DNA of 64,000 bases. Source: Roseomonas sp. CECT 9278. GTDB taxonomy: Bacteria; Pseudomonadota; Alphaproteobacteria; Acetobacterales; Acetobacteraceae. The position numbers were made by a program, and so were the translations under genes. Shown piece by piece: positions 40,808 through 50,016 of the stretch. Every line of letters begins with the position of its first letter. Positions within the stretch are counted from its first letter, which is position 1. Below the pieces are notes generated by a model, which had not been told where the DNA came from, ran no database searches, and saw only the letters and a list, made by a program, of their open reading frames with translations. The DNA is taken from assembly GCF_918698155.1 (NCBI RefSeq), contig NZ_CAKKLX010000020.1:1-64000 (forward strand), given 5' to 3'.

Positions 40808-41694
40808 GCGCGGATCAGCGTGCCCGGCCCGGCATCGGTGAACAGTTCCGCCAGGATGGCGTGCGGCACCCGGCCATCGAGGATGACCGCGCCCTTCACC
40901 CCGCGCTCGATCGCGTAGATGCAGGTCTCGACCTTCGGGATCATCCCGCCGGCAATCCAGCCGGCCTCGATGCCCTGCTTCACTTCGGCGACCGACATCT
41001 CGGGGATCAGGCGCTTGTCGGGGTCCAGCACGCCGGGCACGTCGGTCAGCATCAGCAGGCGTTCGGCACCGAGCGCGCCGGCGATCGCCCCCGCCGCGGT
41101 ATCGGCGTTGATGTTGTAGGTCTGGCCGTCCTCGCCCACCCCGACCGGCGCGACGACGGGGACGATATCGGCGCCGATCAGCAGGCGCAGCACCTTGGGG
41201 TCGACGCTGGCGGGTTCGCCCACGAAGCCGAGGTCGAGCACCTTCTCGATGTTGCTGTCGGGGTCGCGATAGGTCCGGTTCACCTTGCGCGCACGGATCA
41301 GCCCGCCATCCTTGCCCGAGATGCCCACCGCCAGCACGCCGGCGCGGGTGATGGCTTCCGCCACCTGTTTGTTGACCGGCCCGGCCAGCACCATCTCGAC
41401 CACGTCGAGCATTTCCTCGTCCGTCACGCGAAGCCCCTGCACGAAGGTGGACTTCACGTTCAGGCGCTTGAGCATGGCGTTGATCTGCGGCCCGCCGCCA
41501 TGGACCACGACCGGATTGACGCCCACCTGTTCCAGCATGGCGATGTCGCGGCCGAAGCGCAGCGCGGTGTCTTCCTCGCCCATCGCGTGGCCGCCGTACT
41601 TCACCACCACGATCGCGTCGTCGTAGCGCTTCAGGAAGGGCAGCGCGCCGGACAGGATCTGCATCGGGTCGGGCGTGGCGGCGGCATCGGTCAT
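40804..41694 (-). CDS. argB: N-acetylglutamate kinase ArgB
   Basis: Second step of arginine synthesis, phosphorylating N-acetyl-L-glutamate. The 296-residue product has the amino-acid kinase motifs [53 protein letters not shown] and [11 protein letters not shown] 41694 is preferred to 41721 because it gives the usual length. In many alphaproteobacteria argB directly follows engB; here 2.6 kb of unrelated genes separate them. Confidence 0.95.
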   Translation of the reverse strand: MTDAAATPDPMQILSGALPFLKRYDDAIVVVKYGGHAMGEEDTALRFGRDIAMLEQVGVNPVVVHGGGPQINAMLKRLNVKSTFVQGLRVTDEEMLDVVEMVLAGPVNKQVAEAITRAGVLAVGISGKDGGLIRARKVNRTYRDPDSNIEKVLDLGFVGEPASVDPKVLRLLIGADIVPVVAPVGVGEDGQTYNINADTAAGAIAGALGAERLLMLTDVPGVLDPDKRLIPEMSVAEVKQGIEAGWIAGGMIPKVETCIYAIERGVKGAVILDGRVPHAILAELFTDAGPGTLIRA

Positions 41695-41954
41695 GCGAGG
41701 AACCTGGCAGGGATGGATCACGGCCGGTTTACGCCGGATCGCCGCCAGGGGAAATCACCCCGGCCCGTGAAGTTTCATCGCGTTGACAGTCGGGCACCGA
41801 GCGGTTGCAGTCGCGCGGTCGCCCCGCGCCCGGAGACGCCATGCCACGCCTGCCAGATCGCCCGAATGCCCCGGCACACCCGCAGCCTGCCGGCGCGCGA
41901 TACGGCGCACCGGACGGGCCGGTGGAGGCGGCGGCGCGGCGCCGCCCCGCCGGG

Positions 41955-42383
41955 ATGCGCGCCCGTTGCCGGCTCGCGCGGCCGCTGACCGCCGTGGTCA
42001 TGCTGGTCGCGGCCGGCGCCTGCGCCGCGCGCACCCAGGCCGGGCGCAGCGAGGCGCCGCCCCAGGTCGCCCGCCCCGCCGCGGCGAAGGGCGCCTGGCT
42101 GATCGGCGGGCACCTCGATACCCGGCGCGTTCGCGCCGGCCTCGCGAGTACGCCGCGGCACGAGGTGGTGATCCTGGTGAACGGCACCGAGGCGATGCGC
42201 GCCGAAATGCCGCGCGACCGGGTGTTGGAGCTGTCAGGCGAGGCGGAGGGCTCGGCCCTCGCCGCGTTGTGCACGCCACGCCGGCCGGCACGGGCCACCA
42301 TCGAGGTGACCTGCCTGGTGACGGTGGACAACGAGCGCGCGGCGTCCCTGGTGTTCACCGCCGGCGCCCGGAGGCCGGCATGA
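41955..42383 (+). CDS. hypothetical lipoprotein-like exported protein
   Basis: A 142-residue protein starting at ATG 41955 with a basic start, a hydrophobic segment and a Cys in LVAAGACAAR that could be lipidated, although the lipobox is imperfect. The rest has Ala/Arg-rich segments and one Cys pair (ALCTPRR, EVTCLV). ATG 41839 would give 181 residues with a Pro-rich extension. The stop overlaps the following monooxygenase start (ATGA), indicating coupled translation. No family recognised. Confidence 0.55.
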   Translation: MRARCRLARPLTAVVMLVAAGACAARTQAGRSEAPPQVARPAAAKGAWLIGGHLDTRRVRAGLASTPRHEVVILVNGTEAMRAEMPRDRVLELSGEAEGSALAALCTPRRPARATIEVTCLVTVDNERAASLVFTAGARRPA

Positions 42384-43687
42384 CCCAGCCGCGCCGCATG
42401 CACCTGGTCGCCTACCTCAAGACCGGGCCGACCGCGAACCACCCGGGCGCCTGGCGCCATCCGGAGGCGGCGCTGGACGACATCTTCTCGCCCGAACGCT
42501 ACGAGCACATCGCGCGCGTGCTGGAGGAGGCGCGCTTCGACGCCTGCTTCTACGCCGACACCTTCGGCCTGCCGGACATCCATGGCGGGAATTTCGACGC
42601 GTATCTGCGCCTCGGCGGGCAGATTTCGTACCTGGACCCGCTGGTGGTGCTGCCGCTGATGGCGCGGGTGACGAAGCATCTCGGGCTCGGCGCGACGCTG
42701 TCCACGACCTTCCTGCATCCCTACTGGATCGCGCGCACGCTGGCCTCGCTGGATTTGCTGAGCGGCGGGCGGATGGCGTGGAACATCGTGACCTCGGCGA
42801 CCGATCTGGAAGCGCGCAACTTCGGGATGGACGGCATCGCGGCGAAGAACGAACGCTACGACCGCGCCGAGGAGGTGGTGGCCGCCTGCAACGCATTGTG
42901 GGAGTCCTGGGACGAGGGCGCGCTGGTGGCCGACCGCGCGGGCGGCGTGTTCATCGACCCGTCGAAGGTGCGCTACACGAACTACGAAGGGCGCTTCGTG
43001 CGCACGCGCGGGCCGCTGGCCATGCCGCGCACGCCGCAGGTGCGCCCGGTGTTCATGCAGGCGGGGTCGTCCGATCGCGGGCGGGACTTCGCGGCGCGCT
43101 GGGCGGAGCTGGTGTTCTGCACGCCGAACACGATGGCGGATGGCATCGCCTTCACCACCGACCTGCGCGCGCGCATGGCGAAGTTCGGCCGCGCGCCGGA
43201 GGCGTGCCGCGTGCTGCCATCCTTCATGACGGTGATCGGCGAGACGCAGGCGATCGCGCGGGAGAAATACGACTACCTGCAATCGCTGATCGATCCCGAT
43301 GCGCAGCGGATGCTGAATTCGGCGCTGATGGGGGTGGATCTGGCGAAGGTCGCCTCGCCGGAGGAGATGCGCGTGGCGCAGGGCAACCAGGGGATCGTGG
43401 GTTCGCAGGACCGGGTGCTGCAGGTGATGCGGCAGGAGGGGATCGGCTTCCAGGATGCGGTGGCGAAGCCGCGGTCGCTGCTGGTCGGCACGCCGGCGTC
43501 GATCGCGGACACGCTGGAGGAATGGTTCACCGCGGGGGCCTGCGACGGCTTCATCATCACGCCGACGGTGCATCCGCGGATGTTCGAGGAATTCTGCCGG
43601 CTGGTGGTGCCGGAGTTGCAGCGGCGGGGGCTGTTCCGGCGGGAGTATGCGGGGGCGACGCTGCGGGAGAATTTGGCGCGGGGGTGA
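42380..43687 (+). CDS. NtaA/SnaA/DszA-type flavin-dependent monooxygenase
   Basis: A 435-residue luciferase-fold enzyme of the class that oxidises nitrilotriacetate, EDTA, dibenzothiophene sulfone and similar compounds with FMNH2. Recognisable segments are HPGAWRHPEA, ARFDACFYADTFGLP, LDLLSGGRMAWNIVTS (the conserved W-N-x-V-T-S), YDRAEEVV, Q-A-G-S-S-x-R-G and LVGTPASIADTLEEWF. The substrate is unknown and no flavin reductase is adjacent. Coupled by ATGA overlap to the small exported protein upstream. Confidence 0.88.
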   Translation: MTQPRRMHLVAYLKTGPTANHPGAWRHPEAALDDIFSPERYEHIARVLEEARFDACFYADTFGLPDIHGGNFDAYLRLGGQISYLDPLVVLPLMARVTKHLGLGATLSTTFLHPYWIARTLASLDLLSGGRMAWNIVTSATDLEARNFGMDGIAAKNERYDRAEEVVAACNALWESWDEGALVADRAGGVFIDPSKVRYTNYEGRFVRTRGPLAMPRTPQVRPVFMQAGSSDRGRDFAARWAELVFCTPNTMADGIAFTTDLRARMAKFGRAPEACRVLPSFMTVIGETQAIAREKYDYLQSLIDPDAQRMLNSALMGVDLAKVASPEEMRVAQGNQGIVGSQDRVLQVMRQEGIGFQDAVAKPRSLLVGTPASIADTLEEWFTAGACDGFIITPTVHPRMFEEFCRLVVPELQRRGLFRREYAGATLRENLARG

Positions 43688-43808
43688 GCGGGTGGGCATC
43701 CTGACTATGCGCCTCGCCCGTCACCAGAGGCCGAAGCCGCTCGCAACCCTTGAAGGCGGTGGGGCAAAGCCGGCATTCTGCGGTGCGTGCATTGGCAGGA
43801 GCCACGGG

Positions 43809-44285
43809 GTGCTTCGAGCATGGTTTTCCGTTTGCCTTGTCATCGCGATGGCGACGCCCTCCGCTAATGCGCAAACCGTCGTCGATCGTGAATCATGGCG
43901 TCCTTCATTCGAGCATGACCCGCAAGGCGGCGTGCTCTGCGCTTGGAGCATCTACATCGTGATCCAGCGGGTCGGCGCCGTTTGCTTCCCGGAGGAGCGG
44001 ACATTCCAGACGACAATCGACGAGTCCGTGCGCCGGCTAGACGAGTTCATCATCGTCAACATGCCCACGTCCCGCCAAGCTCTGGAAGTGGCGAGGACTT
44101 CAGGGCTCCGCGCGTCTGGCGTCGATGAAGGGCTTGCCCAGCGTTGCACACCTGGCGATCGCAGGCTCCGCGACATCTTCGCGCTGCACCGCCAACTTCG
44201 CTCGCGTGCCCCTGACCTGATGCGCGCTGAAATCGACCAGCTTCTCGCAACGCCGCGCCGGCCGAGCATGAACCCCTGCCTGTAG
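43809..44285 (+). CDS. hypothetical exported protein of atypical base composition
   Basis: A 158-residue protein starting at GTG 43809, seven bases after AGGAG (43797-43801). The first 22 residues (VLRAWFSVCLVIAMATPSAN, then AQ) form a clear signal peptide. Three or four Cys follow in the mature part (VLCAWS, AVCFPEE, RCTPGD, NPCL). No family recognised. Codon use is less G/C-biased than in the neighbours (TTT, CTT, GCT and CGT codons), suggesting acquisition. It lies convergent to engB. Confidence 0.65.
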   Translation: MLRAWFSVCLVIAMATPSANAQTVVDRESWRPSFEHDPQGGVLCAWSIYIVIQRVGAVCFPEERTFQTTIDESVRRLDEFIIVNMPTSRQALEVARTSGLRASGVDEGLAQRCTPGDRRLRDIFALHRQLRSRAPDLMRAEIDQLLATPRRPSMNPCL

Positions 44286-44297
44286 GTCACGGGGGCG

Positions 44298-44954
44298 CTA
44301 AGCCGCCAGCGCCGCCACCTCCGCCCGCAACTCATCAATCCCCTGCCCGGTCCGGCTGCTCGTCACCAGCACCAGCGGATGCCCGGCCGTATGCTCGCGT
44401 GCCAGTGCCTGGGCTTCCGCGAAGCGCGCCGCCATCTTCACCGGCCCGACCTCATCCGCCTTGGTCAGCACGATCTGGAAGGCCACCGCGGCGTCGTTGA
44501 GCAGTTCCATCGCGGCGCGGTCGGCGGTTTTCGTCTCGATGCGGGCATCGAGCAGCAGCATCACGCGCACCAGGTTCGGCCGGCCGCGCAGGTAGTCGAA
44601 CATCATGCCCTGCCAGTCGCGCTGGAGGTCCTTCGATGCCTTGGCGTAGCCGTAGCCCGGCAGGTCCACCACCACCAGGCGTTCGGCCAGGTTGAAGAAG
44701 TTCAGCTGACGCGTGCGCCCCGGTGTCTGCGACACGCGCGCCAGCGCCTTCTGCCCCGTCACCGCGTTGATCAGCGACGACTTGCCCACGTTGGACCGCC
44801 CGCAGAAGGCCACTTCCGGCAGGCCCGGGGGCGGCAGCTGGTCGGCCTTCTGCGCCGCGTAGAAAAAGGTGCAGGGCCGCGCGAACAGCAGCCGCCCCGC
44901 CTCGATCAGCGCTGCGCGTTCCGCATCGTCCCTGGCTTCGGAAAGCCCCGTCAT
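44298..44954 (-). CDS. engB: ribosome biogenesis GTPase EngB (YsxC/YihA)
   Basis: Essential GTPase for assembly of the large ribosomal subunit. The 218-residue product has G1 GRSNVGKSS, the G2 threonine in QTPGRTRQLNFF, G3 DLPGYGYAK, G4 TKAD and G5 TSSRTGQG. Fourth gene downstream of rpmH in the conserved order, separated from yidC by about 100 bases that include a candidate terminator. Confidence 0.94.
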   Translation of the reverse strand: MTGLSEARDDAERAALIEAGRLLFARPCTFFYAAQKADQLPPPGLPEVAFCGRSNVGKSSLINAVTGQKALARVSQTPGRTRQLNFFNLAERLVVVDLPGYGYAKASKDLQRDWQGMMFDYLRGRPNLVRVMLLLDARIETKTADRAAMELLNDAAVAFQIVLTKADEVGPVKMAARFAEAQALAREHTAGHPLVLVTSSRTGQGIDELRAEVAALAA

Positions 44955-45010
44955 AGTGCGCCCTCGCCTGGATGGGCCGTGCGTTGCGCGTCAGCGCGCC
45001 TTGGTGACAG

Positions 45011-45052
45011 ACAAAAGAAGGAGGGGGCGCCGGGGAGTTCCTTCCCCCGCCC
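45011..45052 (-). terminator. candidate terminator after yidC
   Basis: On the minus strand, directly after the yidC TAA, GGGCG-GGGGA pairs with TCCCC-CGCCC in a two-part stem (plus-strand 45025-45052), followed by CCTCCTTCTTTTGT. The stem has a small bulge. If functional, engB transcription would be reduced relative to yidC. Confidence 0.45.
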
Positions 45053-46828
45053 TTACTTCTTCTTCGCTGCCTTCGCCGCCGCCCGGTCGTGCCGCATGAT
45101 GTAGTATTGCTGCGCCACCGACAGCGTGTTGTTCCAGGCCCAGTAGATGATCAGCCCGGCCGGGAAGGACGCCAGCATGAAGGTGAAGATGATCGGCATC
45201 CAGGCGAAGATCTTGGCCTGGATCGGGTCGGGCGGCTGTGGGTTCAGCTTCTGCTGCACCCACATCGTGACACCCATGATCACCGCCCAGGCCGGCATGT
45301 GCAGGAAGGTCGACCACTGCTCCGGCTGGAAGGGCAGCAGCCCGAACAGGTTGAACAGGTTGGTCGGGTCGGGCGCCGACAGATCGTGGATCCAGCCGAA
45401 GAACGGCTGGTGGCGCATTTCGATGGTGACGAACAGCGCCTTGTACAGCGCGAAGAAGACCGGGATCTGGATCAGGATGGGCAGGCAGCCCGATGCCGGG
45501 TTGACCTTCTCGCTGCGGTACAGCGCCATCATCTCGGCCTGCGCCTTCTGCGGGTCGTCCTTGTAGCGTTCCCGCACCTCGGTCATTTTCGGCGCGAGCA
45601 CCTTCATCCGCGCCATCGACTTGTAGGCCTTGTTGGCCAGCGGGAAGAACGCCGCCTTGATCAGCACCGTGAAGATCAGGATGGCGACGCCGAAGTTGCC
45701 GGTCATCCGGAACAGCCAGTCCAGCGCCAGGAAGAACGGCTTCACCAGGAAGTAGAACCAGCCGAAGTCGATCGCCTTGTCGAAATCGGTGATGGTCAGC
45801 CGGTCCATGTAGCCGTCGAGCAGGTGCACTTCCTTGGCGCCGGCGAACAGCCGCGTCGGCAGCGACCCGGTGGCGCCGGGCGCGACCGACACCGGCGCAG
45901 GCGGCGCCATGTCCACCTGCCAGCGGTCGCCCGCCGTGCCGCCGCCCTCGTTCACCGCGCGGTAGGAGGCGCGCAGGGTCTGGTCCGGCGCGGCCGGCAT
46001 GACGGCGGCGAGCCAGTACTTGTCGGTGATGCCGGCCCAGCCGCCGGTGGTCTCCTGGTCCAGCGCGGTGCCGGCGCGGCGCGCGCCCTCGGACTTCGCG
46101 TCGGAATAGGTCACCTCGCGCAGGCGCCCACCCAGCACGCCCGTGAAGCCCTCGTGCAGGATGAAGAAGCCCGCCAGCTGCGGCGTGTGCTCGCGCCGGA
46201 TGCGGACCCAGGGCAGCACGGAAATCGCCTCGGTGCCGCTGTTGCGGACGCGCTGGTCGGCCGTGATCATGTACTGGTCATCGAGGGCGAGGACGATCTC
46301 GAAGACCTGCCCCTGGCCGTTGTCCCAGGACAGGGTCACAGGCTGGCTGGGGGCGAGCGGCCCGCCGGTCGCGGTCCAGTCGGTGTCGCCATCGGGCACG
46401 CGGGTTCGGCCGTCGGCGGCGGTCCAGCCCCATTGCGCGAAATACGGGTTGGCGCCGTCGCGCGGCGCGAACAGGCGGACCTGCGGGGAATTGGGCGCCA
46501 GCGTCTCGCGATAGGTGGTGAAGACCAGGTCGTCGAGCCGCGCGCCGCGCAGGTTGATGCTGCCGGCCACGCGGGGATTGCTGACCTGGATGCGCGCGGC
46601 GGGCGCGCGGTCGGGCGCGGTCGAGGCCTCGGTGCGCGGGGGGGCCGCGGTCGGCGCCACCCCGGGCGTGCCGGCGGCGGGCGCGGGGACCGGCACGGGC
46701 ACATCGGCCTGGGTGGTGCGCTGTGCGGGCGGCGGCGTGGGCGGCTGGTTGGTGCGGTTCCACACGTCGAACAGCAGCAGGATGCCGATCGAGAGCGCGA
46801 TGGCCGCGAAAAGGCGCTTCTGGTCCAC
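45053..46828 (-). CDS. yidC: membrane protein insertase YidC
   Basis: Inserts and folds inner-membrane proteins alone or with SecYEG. The 591-residue product starts with the usual D-Q-K-R-L before the first membrane segment, has a large periplasmic beta-sandwich domain (about residues 60-350) preceded by a Pro/Ala linker, and then the conserved five-segment core with GNFGVAILIFTVLIKAAFFPL, GCLPILIQIPVFFALYK and FPAGLIIYWAWNN. It ends in a basic tail (AAAKAAKKK). The start is GTG 46828, five bases after yidD. Confidence 0.95.
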   Translation of the reverse strand: MDQKRLFAAIALSIGILLLFDVWNRTNQPPTPPPAQRTTQADVPVPVPAPAAGTPGVAPTAAPPRTEASTAPDRAPAARIQVSNPRVAGSINLRGARLDDLVFTTYRETLAPNSPQVRLFAPRDGANPYFAQWGWTAADGRTRVPDGDTDWTATGGPLAPSQPVTLSWDNGQGQVFEIVLALDDQYMITADQRVRNSGTEAISVLPWVRIRREHTPQLAGFFILHEGFTGVLGGRLREVTYSDAKSEGARRAGTALDQETTGGWAGITDKYWLAAVMPAAPDQTLRASYRAVNEGGGTAGDRWQVDMAPPAPVSVAPGATGSLPTRLFAGAKEVHLLDGYMDRLTITDFDKAIDFGWFYFLVKPFFLALDWLFRMTGNFGVAILIFTVLIKAAFFPLANKAYKSMARMKVLAPKMTEVRERYKDDPQKAQAEMMALYRSEKVNPASGCLPILIQIPVFFALYKALFVTIEMRHQPFFGWIHDLSAPDPTNLFNLFGLLPFQPEQWSTFLHMPAWAVIMGVTMWVQQKLNPQPPDPIQAKIFAWMPIIFTFMLASFPAGLIIYWAWNNTLSVAQQYYIMRHDRAAAKAAKKK

Positions 46829-46833
46829 GAATC

Positions 46834-47118
46834 TCAGCCCTTCGGCGCTGGAGCAGGTGACGCCACCGGGTCGGATGACGCTGCTCGCGAAAACGAAACT
46901 CTGGCGGGGGGCACCGGGTCGAAGCCGCCCGGGTGCCAGGGATTGCAGCGCAGGATGCGCCGCGCGGTCAGGCCGGCGCCGCGCAGGGCGCCATGCGTGT
47001 CCAGCGCCTCGAGCGCATAGTCGCTGCAGGAGGGGTAGTGCCGGCAGTGGCTGCCGATGATGCCGCGCAGCGTGTAGCGATAGGCATGCACGCAGCCCTT
47101 GAGCAGCGTGGCGGTCAT
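46834..47118 (-). CDS. yidD: membrane protein insertion efficiency factor YidD
   Basis: Small protein that aids YidC-dependent insertion. The 94-residue product has the family core [20 protein letters not shown] followed by a Y-A-x-E-A-L motif and [18 protein letters not shown]. The C-terminus is a Ser/Pro/Ala tail. ATG 47118 overlaps the rnpA stop (ATGA). Confidence 0.93.
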   Translation of the reverse strand: MTATLLKGCVHAYRYTLRGIIGSHCRHYPSCSDYALEALDTHGALRGAGLTARRILRCNPWHPGGFDPVPPARVSFSRAASSDPVASPAPAPKG

Positions 47119-47489
47119 GGCGCCACCCCGGCCTGGCGCAGCGCACCGCGCAGGTCGGCGACCAGCGTCGCGAAATCCCGCCTGCGGGTGCCGTCGCGCC
47201 CGATCAGCACCAGGTCCCAGCCGGTGGCGCCGATATCCGGCAGCGTGAGCCGTGCCGCTTCCTTCAGCCGCCGCCGCGCGCGGTTGCGCACCACCGCGTT
47301 GCCGACCTTCTTGGTGACCGTGAAGCCCACCCGCAGCACGCCGGCGTCGCCGGGGGCCGCCTGCAGGACAAGCCCGGGCCGCGCCGCCCGCTTCCCGCGG
47401 GAGGCCACGCGCAGGAAATCCCTGCGCTTCTTCAGCCTGCCGGCGGGCGCGCCCGATCCGGGCGGGGCCGGTTCGGCGGCTCCCGACAT
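47115..47489 (-). CDS. rnpA: ribonuclease P protein component RnpA
   Basis: Protein subunit of RNase P, which matures tRNA 5' ends with the RNA subunit. The 124-residue product has [40 protein letters not shown] (the RNR signature) and the C-terminal [10 protein letters not shown] segment. ATG 47489 is chosen; the frame continues upstream across rpmH but that part is noise. Confidence 0.93.
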   Translation of the reverse strand: MSGAAEPAPPGSGAPAGRLKKRRDFLRVASRGKRAARPGLVLQAAPGDAGVLRVGFTVTKKVGNAVVRNRARRRLKEAARLTLPDIGATGWDLVLIGRDGTRRRDFATLVADLRGALRQAGVAP

Positions 47490-47514
47490 GCGAGGCTCCG
47501 CGCGGCGGCCGCCG

Positions 47515-47649
47515 TCAGGCCGAAAGGCGCTTGCGGCCCTTGGCGCGACGATTGGCGAGCACGTTGCGGCCGCCCACCGTGGCGGTGCGGGCGCGGAACC
47601 CGTGCCGGCGCTTCCGGACAAGCTTCGAGGGCTGGTAGGTACGCTTCAC
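47515..47649 (-). CDS. rpmH: 50S ribosomal protein L34
   Basis: A 44-residue basic ribosomal protein with the invariant start [16 protein letters not shown] and [12 protein letters not shown]. The start is GTG 47649, with AGGAG seven to eight bases upstream on the minus strand. First gene of the rpmH-rnpA-yidD-yidC-engB block. Confidence 0.96.
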   Translation of the reverse strand: MKRTYQPSKLVRKRRHGFRARTATVGGRNVLANRRAKGRKRLSA

Positions 47650-47748
47650 GACAAGTCTCCTGAACCTCGGTAGTGGCCTGCCGGCGCCACGGCCAGCAGG
47701 ATGCGCCGGCGGCGGCCCTGTGGAAGGAGCGCCCCGGCGGGGGCCCGA

Positions 47749-47778
47749 CGTATAGGGAGGGGGATCGCCAGGCGTCAA
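47749..47778 (-). promoter_or_regulatory. rpmH operon promoter
   Basis: On the minus strand TTGACG (47778-47773) and TATACG (47754-47749) are separated by 18 bases, five and four matches to the sigma-70 consensus. This leaves a leader of about 95 bases before the rpmH GTG. It is the best sigma-70 promoter pattern seen in the window. Confidence 0.6.
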
Positions 47779-47839
47779 CCGCGCAGCGCCCCCGCGGGAG
47801 CGTAACGCAGCGTGCCGCGCCACCGAACCAGGATCCGAG

Positions 47840-48553
47840 ATGGACAAGCCCCCGCTTCGCACGACGCTCGCCCGGTTCTGGCCCCTGCTGCTGCTCGCCG
47901 GCCTGGTGGTGCTGGCCTGGGCGACCGGCGCGGCACGCCTGCTGTCCTTCGAGGCGCTGGGCGCGCACCGTGCCGCGCTCGATGCCTGGGTGGCCGACCG
48001 GCCGGTCGTGGCGGCGGCAGCCTATGTGCTCGCCTACGTGGTCGTGGTCGCGCTGTCGCTGCCCGGCGGCGTGGTGATGACGCTGGCCGGCGGGCTGCTG
48101 TTCGGCGCCTGGATCGGCACGGCGCTGACCGTGCTGGGGGCGACGGTCGGCGCCTGCGCGCTGTTCCTGGTGGCGCGCAGCGCCCTGGCGCCGCTGGTGG
48201 CGGGCCGCGCGGCCGGGCTGGTGGACCGCATCCGCCCTGGGCTGGAGCGCGACGGCTTCTTCTACCTGCTGACGCTGCGGCTGATCCCGGTGGTGCCCTT
48301 CTGGCTGGCCAACCTGGCGCCGGCCCTGGTCGGCATGCCCTTCGGCGCCTATGCCGCGGCGACGGCCATCGGCATCATTCCCGGCACCGCGGTGTTTGCC
48401 GCCATCGGGGCGGGGGTGGGGGATGTGCTGGCGGCGGGCGGGCGGCCGGACCTCGGCATCATCTTCTCGCCGGCGATCCTGCTGCCGCTGCTGGGGCTGG
48501 CGGCACTCTCCCTGCTGGGCGCCTGGTGGCGCAGGAGGAACAGCGATGCCTGA
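47840..48553 (+). CDS. TVP38/TMEM64 family membrane protein
   Basis: A 237-residue polytopic membrane protein of the DedA-like VTT superfamily. Diagnostic segments are [28 protein letters not shown], and [12 protein letters not shown] with the re-entrant loop, followed by GIIPGTAVF. Proposed roles for the superfamily include lipid or undecaprenyl phosphate flipping. Its 3' end overlaps the following flavoprotein gene by eight bases, a pairing often seen in proteobacteria. Confidence 0.88.
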   Translation: MDKPPLRTTLARFWPLLLLAGLVVLAWATGAARLLSFEALGAHRAALDAWVADRPVVAAAAYVLAYVVVVALSLPGGVVMTLAGGLLFGAWIGTALTVLGATVGACALFLVARSALAPLVAGRAAGLVDRIRPGLERDGFFYLLTLRLIPVVPFWLANLAPALVGMPFGAYAAATAIGIIPGTAVFAAIGAGVGDVLAAGGRPDLGIIFSPAILLPLLGLAALSLLGAWWRRRNSDA

Positions 48554-49967
48554 CGTGGACGTGGCGGTGATCGGGGCGGGCGCGGCGGGGCTGTCGGTCG
48601 CGGCGATCGCGGCGGGACTCGGGCTGAAGGTCGCGCTGTTCGAACGCGGGGCGATGGGCGGGGACTGCCTGAACTACGGCTGCGTGCCGTCCAAGGCCCT
48701 GCTGGCGGCGGCGCATGCGGCGGCGGAGGCGCGCCGCGCCCACCGCTTCGGCGTGCAGGTCGGGGAGCCGCGGGTGGAGTGGGCCGGCGTGCGCGCGCAT
48801 GTGGCCGGCGCCATCGCCGCCATCGCGCCGAATGATTCCGCCGAACGCTTCCGCGGCATGGGCGTTGACGTGGTGCAGGCCGGCGCGCGCTTCGTCGCCC
48901 GCGATACGATCGAGGCCGGCGGGCGGCAGTACCGCTTCCGCCGTGCCGTGGTCGCCGCCGGGTCGGCCGCCATCGTCCCGCCCATCCCGGGCCTGGCCGA
49001 GGTGCCGTTCCTGACCAACGAGACGCTGTTCTCGTTGCCGGAGCGCCCGGGCCACCTGGTGATCATCGGCGGCGGGCCGATCGGGCTGGAGATGGCGCAG
49101 GCCCATGCACGGCTGGGATGCCGGGTGAGCGCGGTGGAGGCTTTCACGATCGCTGCCCGCGAGGAGCCCGAATGCGTGGCCCCGCTGCGCGATGCGCTGC
49201 TGGCCGACGGCGTGGCGCTGCACGAGGGGGCGCGCGTGGAGCGCGTGGAGGCCTCGGCCGGCGGCGTGACGGTGGTGCTGACGGGCGGCGCGCGGGTCGC
49301 CGGCACGCACCTGCTGCTGGCCGTGGGGCGCGCGCCGCGCCTTGATGCGCTGGGGCTGGAGGCTGGCGGGGTGGCGTTCGGGCCGCGCGGCGTGGCGACC
49401 AGCCCGGCCTTGCGGTCGGTCTCCAACCGGCGCGTCTGGGCGGCCGGCGACATCGCGGACCCGGTCGGCCTCGGCCCGCGGGCCTTCACCCATGTCTGTT
49501 CGCAGCATGCCGGCATCATCGCGCGCGCCATGCTGTTCCGCCTGCCGGCAAAGCTGTCCTACGACGCGCTGCCGCGGGTGACCTATACCGACCCGGAGAT
49601 CGCGCAGATCGGCCCGACCGAGGCGGAGTTGCGGGCCGCCGGGCGGACCGACCTGACCATCCTGCGCTGGCCGCTGGCCGAGAATGACCGCCTGATCGCC
49701 GAGGGCCGGGCCGAGGGGCTGGTCAAGCTGGTGGCGGATGCGAAGGGGCGGCTGCTGGGTGCGTCGTTGGTCGGTGCCGGCGCGGGCAACATGGCGGGGA
49801 TGTTCGCGCTGATGATCGGGCGGAAGCTCTCGACCCTGGCGGGTGCGGTGCTGCCCTATCCGACAGCGCAGGAAGCGGCCAAGCGCGCGGCGAGCGACTT
49901 CTACACGCCGAAGCTGCTCTCGGCGCCGGTCAAGCGGCTGGTGGGCTGGCTGAAGCATCTCCCGTAG
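48546..49967 (+). CDS. MerA-like FAD-dependent pyridine nucleotide-disulfide oxidoreductase
   Basis: A 473-residue flavoprotein with FAD motif VIGAGAAGLSVA, the redox-active disulfide GGDCLNYGCVPSK (Cys41, Cys46), NAD(P)H motif IIGGGPIGLEMAQ, WAAGDI and a dimerisation domain. Where dihydrolipoamide dehydrogenases have HAHPT with catalytic His, this protein has LPYPTAQE with Tyr, as in mercuric reductase. It lacks both the N-terminal heavy-metal domain and the C-terminal Cys pair of MerA, so mercury reduction is doubtful. Coupling to the TVP38 gene suggests a joint membrane redox role, unproven. Confidence 0.88.
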   Translation: MPDVDVAVIGAGAAGLSVAAIAAGLGLKVALFERGAMGGDCLNYGCVPSKALLAAAHAAAEARRAHRFGVQVGEPRVEWAGVRAHVAGAIAAIAPNDSAERFRGMGVDVVQAGARFVARDTIEAGGRQYRFRRAVVAAGSAAIVPPIPGLAEVPFLTNETLFSLPERPGHLVIIGGGPIGLEMAQAHARLGCRVSAVEAFTIAAREEPECVAPLRDALLADGVALHEGARVERVEASAGGVTVVLTGGARVAGTHLLLAVGRAPRLDALGLEAGGVAFGPRGVATSPALRSVSNRRVWAAGDIADPVGLGPRAFTHVCSQHAGIIARAMLFRLPAKLSYDALPRVTYTDPEIAQIGPTEAELRAAGRTDLTILRWPLAENDRLIAEGRAEGLVKLVADAKGRLLGASLVGAGAGNMAGMFALMIGRKLSTLAGAVLPYPTAQEAAKRAASDFYTPKLLSAPVKRLVGWLKHLP

Positions 49968-50016
49968 GCGCGGGGGAAGCCGCCCCTTGGATCCGTGGGC
50001 ACCTGGTTCCCGCGGT

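Noticed and set aside
47461-47621. Longer RnpA starting upstream of 47489
   Set aside because: The extension overlaps rpmH in antisense-like low-complexity sequence and is not typical of RnpA; ATG 47489 gives the family length.
48546-49967. Calling the flavoprotein mercuric reductase (merA)
   Set aside because: The N-terminal metal-binding domain and C-terminal vicinal cysteines are absent, and no mer genes are nearby.
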